A program made the translations under genes and the position numbers. The notes beneath the pieces were generated by a model. It saw only the letters and a program-made list of their open reading frames with translations. It had not been told where the DNA came from and ran no database searches. A DNA stretch of 38,631 nucleotides from JALHTV01 sp049510055 (GTDB taxonomy: Bacteria; Planctomycetota; Phycisphaerae; SM23-33), in NCBI GenBank assembly GCA_049510055.1, contig JBEKZI010000009.1, positions 1 to 38,631 on the forward strand, in the 5' to 3' direction. Shown here piece by piece: positions 38,451-38,631 of the stretch. Within the stretch, counting starts at the first letter, position 1, and each line of letters starts with the position of its first letter.

Positions 38451-38631
38451 AACAGGCCGGATCGATCCTGGCGATTCATCCTGGCGCGATGGGGGACGTG
38501 ATTCTCTTCGGCCACCTGCTCGGTGCCCTGGGCGGTCCTGTTACGCTCGTGGCCGGGAAAGAAAAAGCCACCCTCCTTGCCGGCCTCGGCGTGGCGAAGC
38601 GGGCCGTGGATTTCAACGCCCTGCCCATGCA
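38444..38631 (+). CDS. Glycosyltransferase family 9 (heptosyltransferase-like), partial
   Basis: This is the first 62 codons of a gene that continues beyond the window. The translation SILAIHPGAMGDVILFGHLLGAL matches the N-terminal signature of GT9 enzymes (IHPGALGD), which transfer heptose or other sugars to lipopolysaccharide core or capsule. The start is GTG at 38444, overlapping the end of the preceding gene by seven bases. The sequence stays in frame to the last base of the window. The donor and acceptor cannot be read from this fragment. Confidence 0.8.
   Translation, partial: MLKQAGSILAIHPGAMGDVILFGHLLGALGGPVTLVAGKEKATLLAGLGVAKRAVDFNALPM

Noticed and set aside
1..38631. CRISPR array or insertion sequence
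   Set aside because: No series of equal repeats with unique spacers, no transposase motifs and no terminal inverted repeats with target duplications were seen.

Overview
The window is GC-rich and reads as two unrelated pieces of DNA joined at about position 2119-2127. Bases 1 to about 2127 resemble an actinobacterium: a PadR regulator, a small membrane protein and an ABC ATPase in an overlapping operon, then the first 77 codons of an actinobacterial-type hypothetical gene. Bases from about 2119 to the end resemble a planctomycete, probably of the Phycisphaerae. The evidence is a PEP-CTERM protein, excisionase-type HTH modules fused to other domains, a pyruvoyl arginine decarboxylase, an extended RicT and long acidic low-complexity proteins. 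The taxonomy is inferred from gene content only. Two genes are cut at the same spot, which makes a chimeric contig the simplest explanation.

Layout after the join: mfd 5' fragment (2119-2889, -); two tandem secreted paralogues (3075-5214, -); galE (5349-6326, +); a large HTH / acidic linker / degenerate GspE protein (6389-9085, -); agmatinase and pyruvoyl arginine decarboxylase (9241-10682, -) divergent from argH-thiL (10872-13227, +); a GyrI-like protein and an SDR (13241-14683, -); an elongator-type tRNA with CAT anticodon between palindromic repeats (14912-14985); a 40-codon membrane protein (15270-15392); then pyrF, a kinase-like protein, a zinc alcohol dehydrogenase and an extended SDR (15681-19624, +).

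An HTH-receiver protein follows (19656-20216, -). Next come a second classical SDR, a flavoprotein, mntP and a zinc-ribbon protein (20515-25332, +), an M64 peptidase with a PEP-CTERM segment and ricT (25247-28196, -), and a three-gene envelope cluster of membrane protein, HTH-membrane protein and OmpA lipoprotein (28501-30696, +). The window ends with der (-), miaA-tadA and a GT39-like glycosyltransferase (+), a DedA protein (-), mnmA, an unknown protein and the start of a GT9 glycosyltransferase (+).

Functional groupings: arginine is made (argH) next to divergent genes that convert arginine to putrescine (pdaD, speB). tRNA modification and GTPase genes (miaA, tadA, mnmA, der) cluster near the right end. 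Envelope functions recur throughout. The most unusual item is the HTH-linker-pseudoGspE protein, whose nucleotide-binding motifs are lost while its zinc cysteines and DNA-binding domain are kept. A related HTH module is fused to a receiver domain at 19656-20216, and a third HTH is fused to two membrane helices at 28938-29765.
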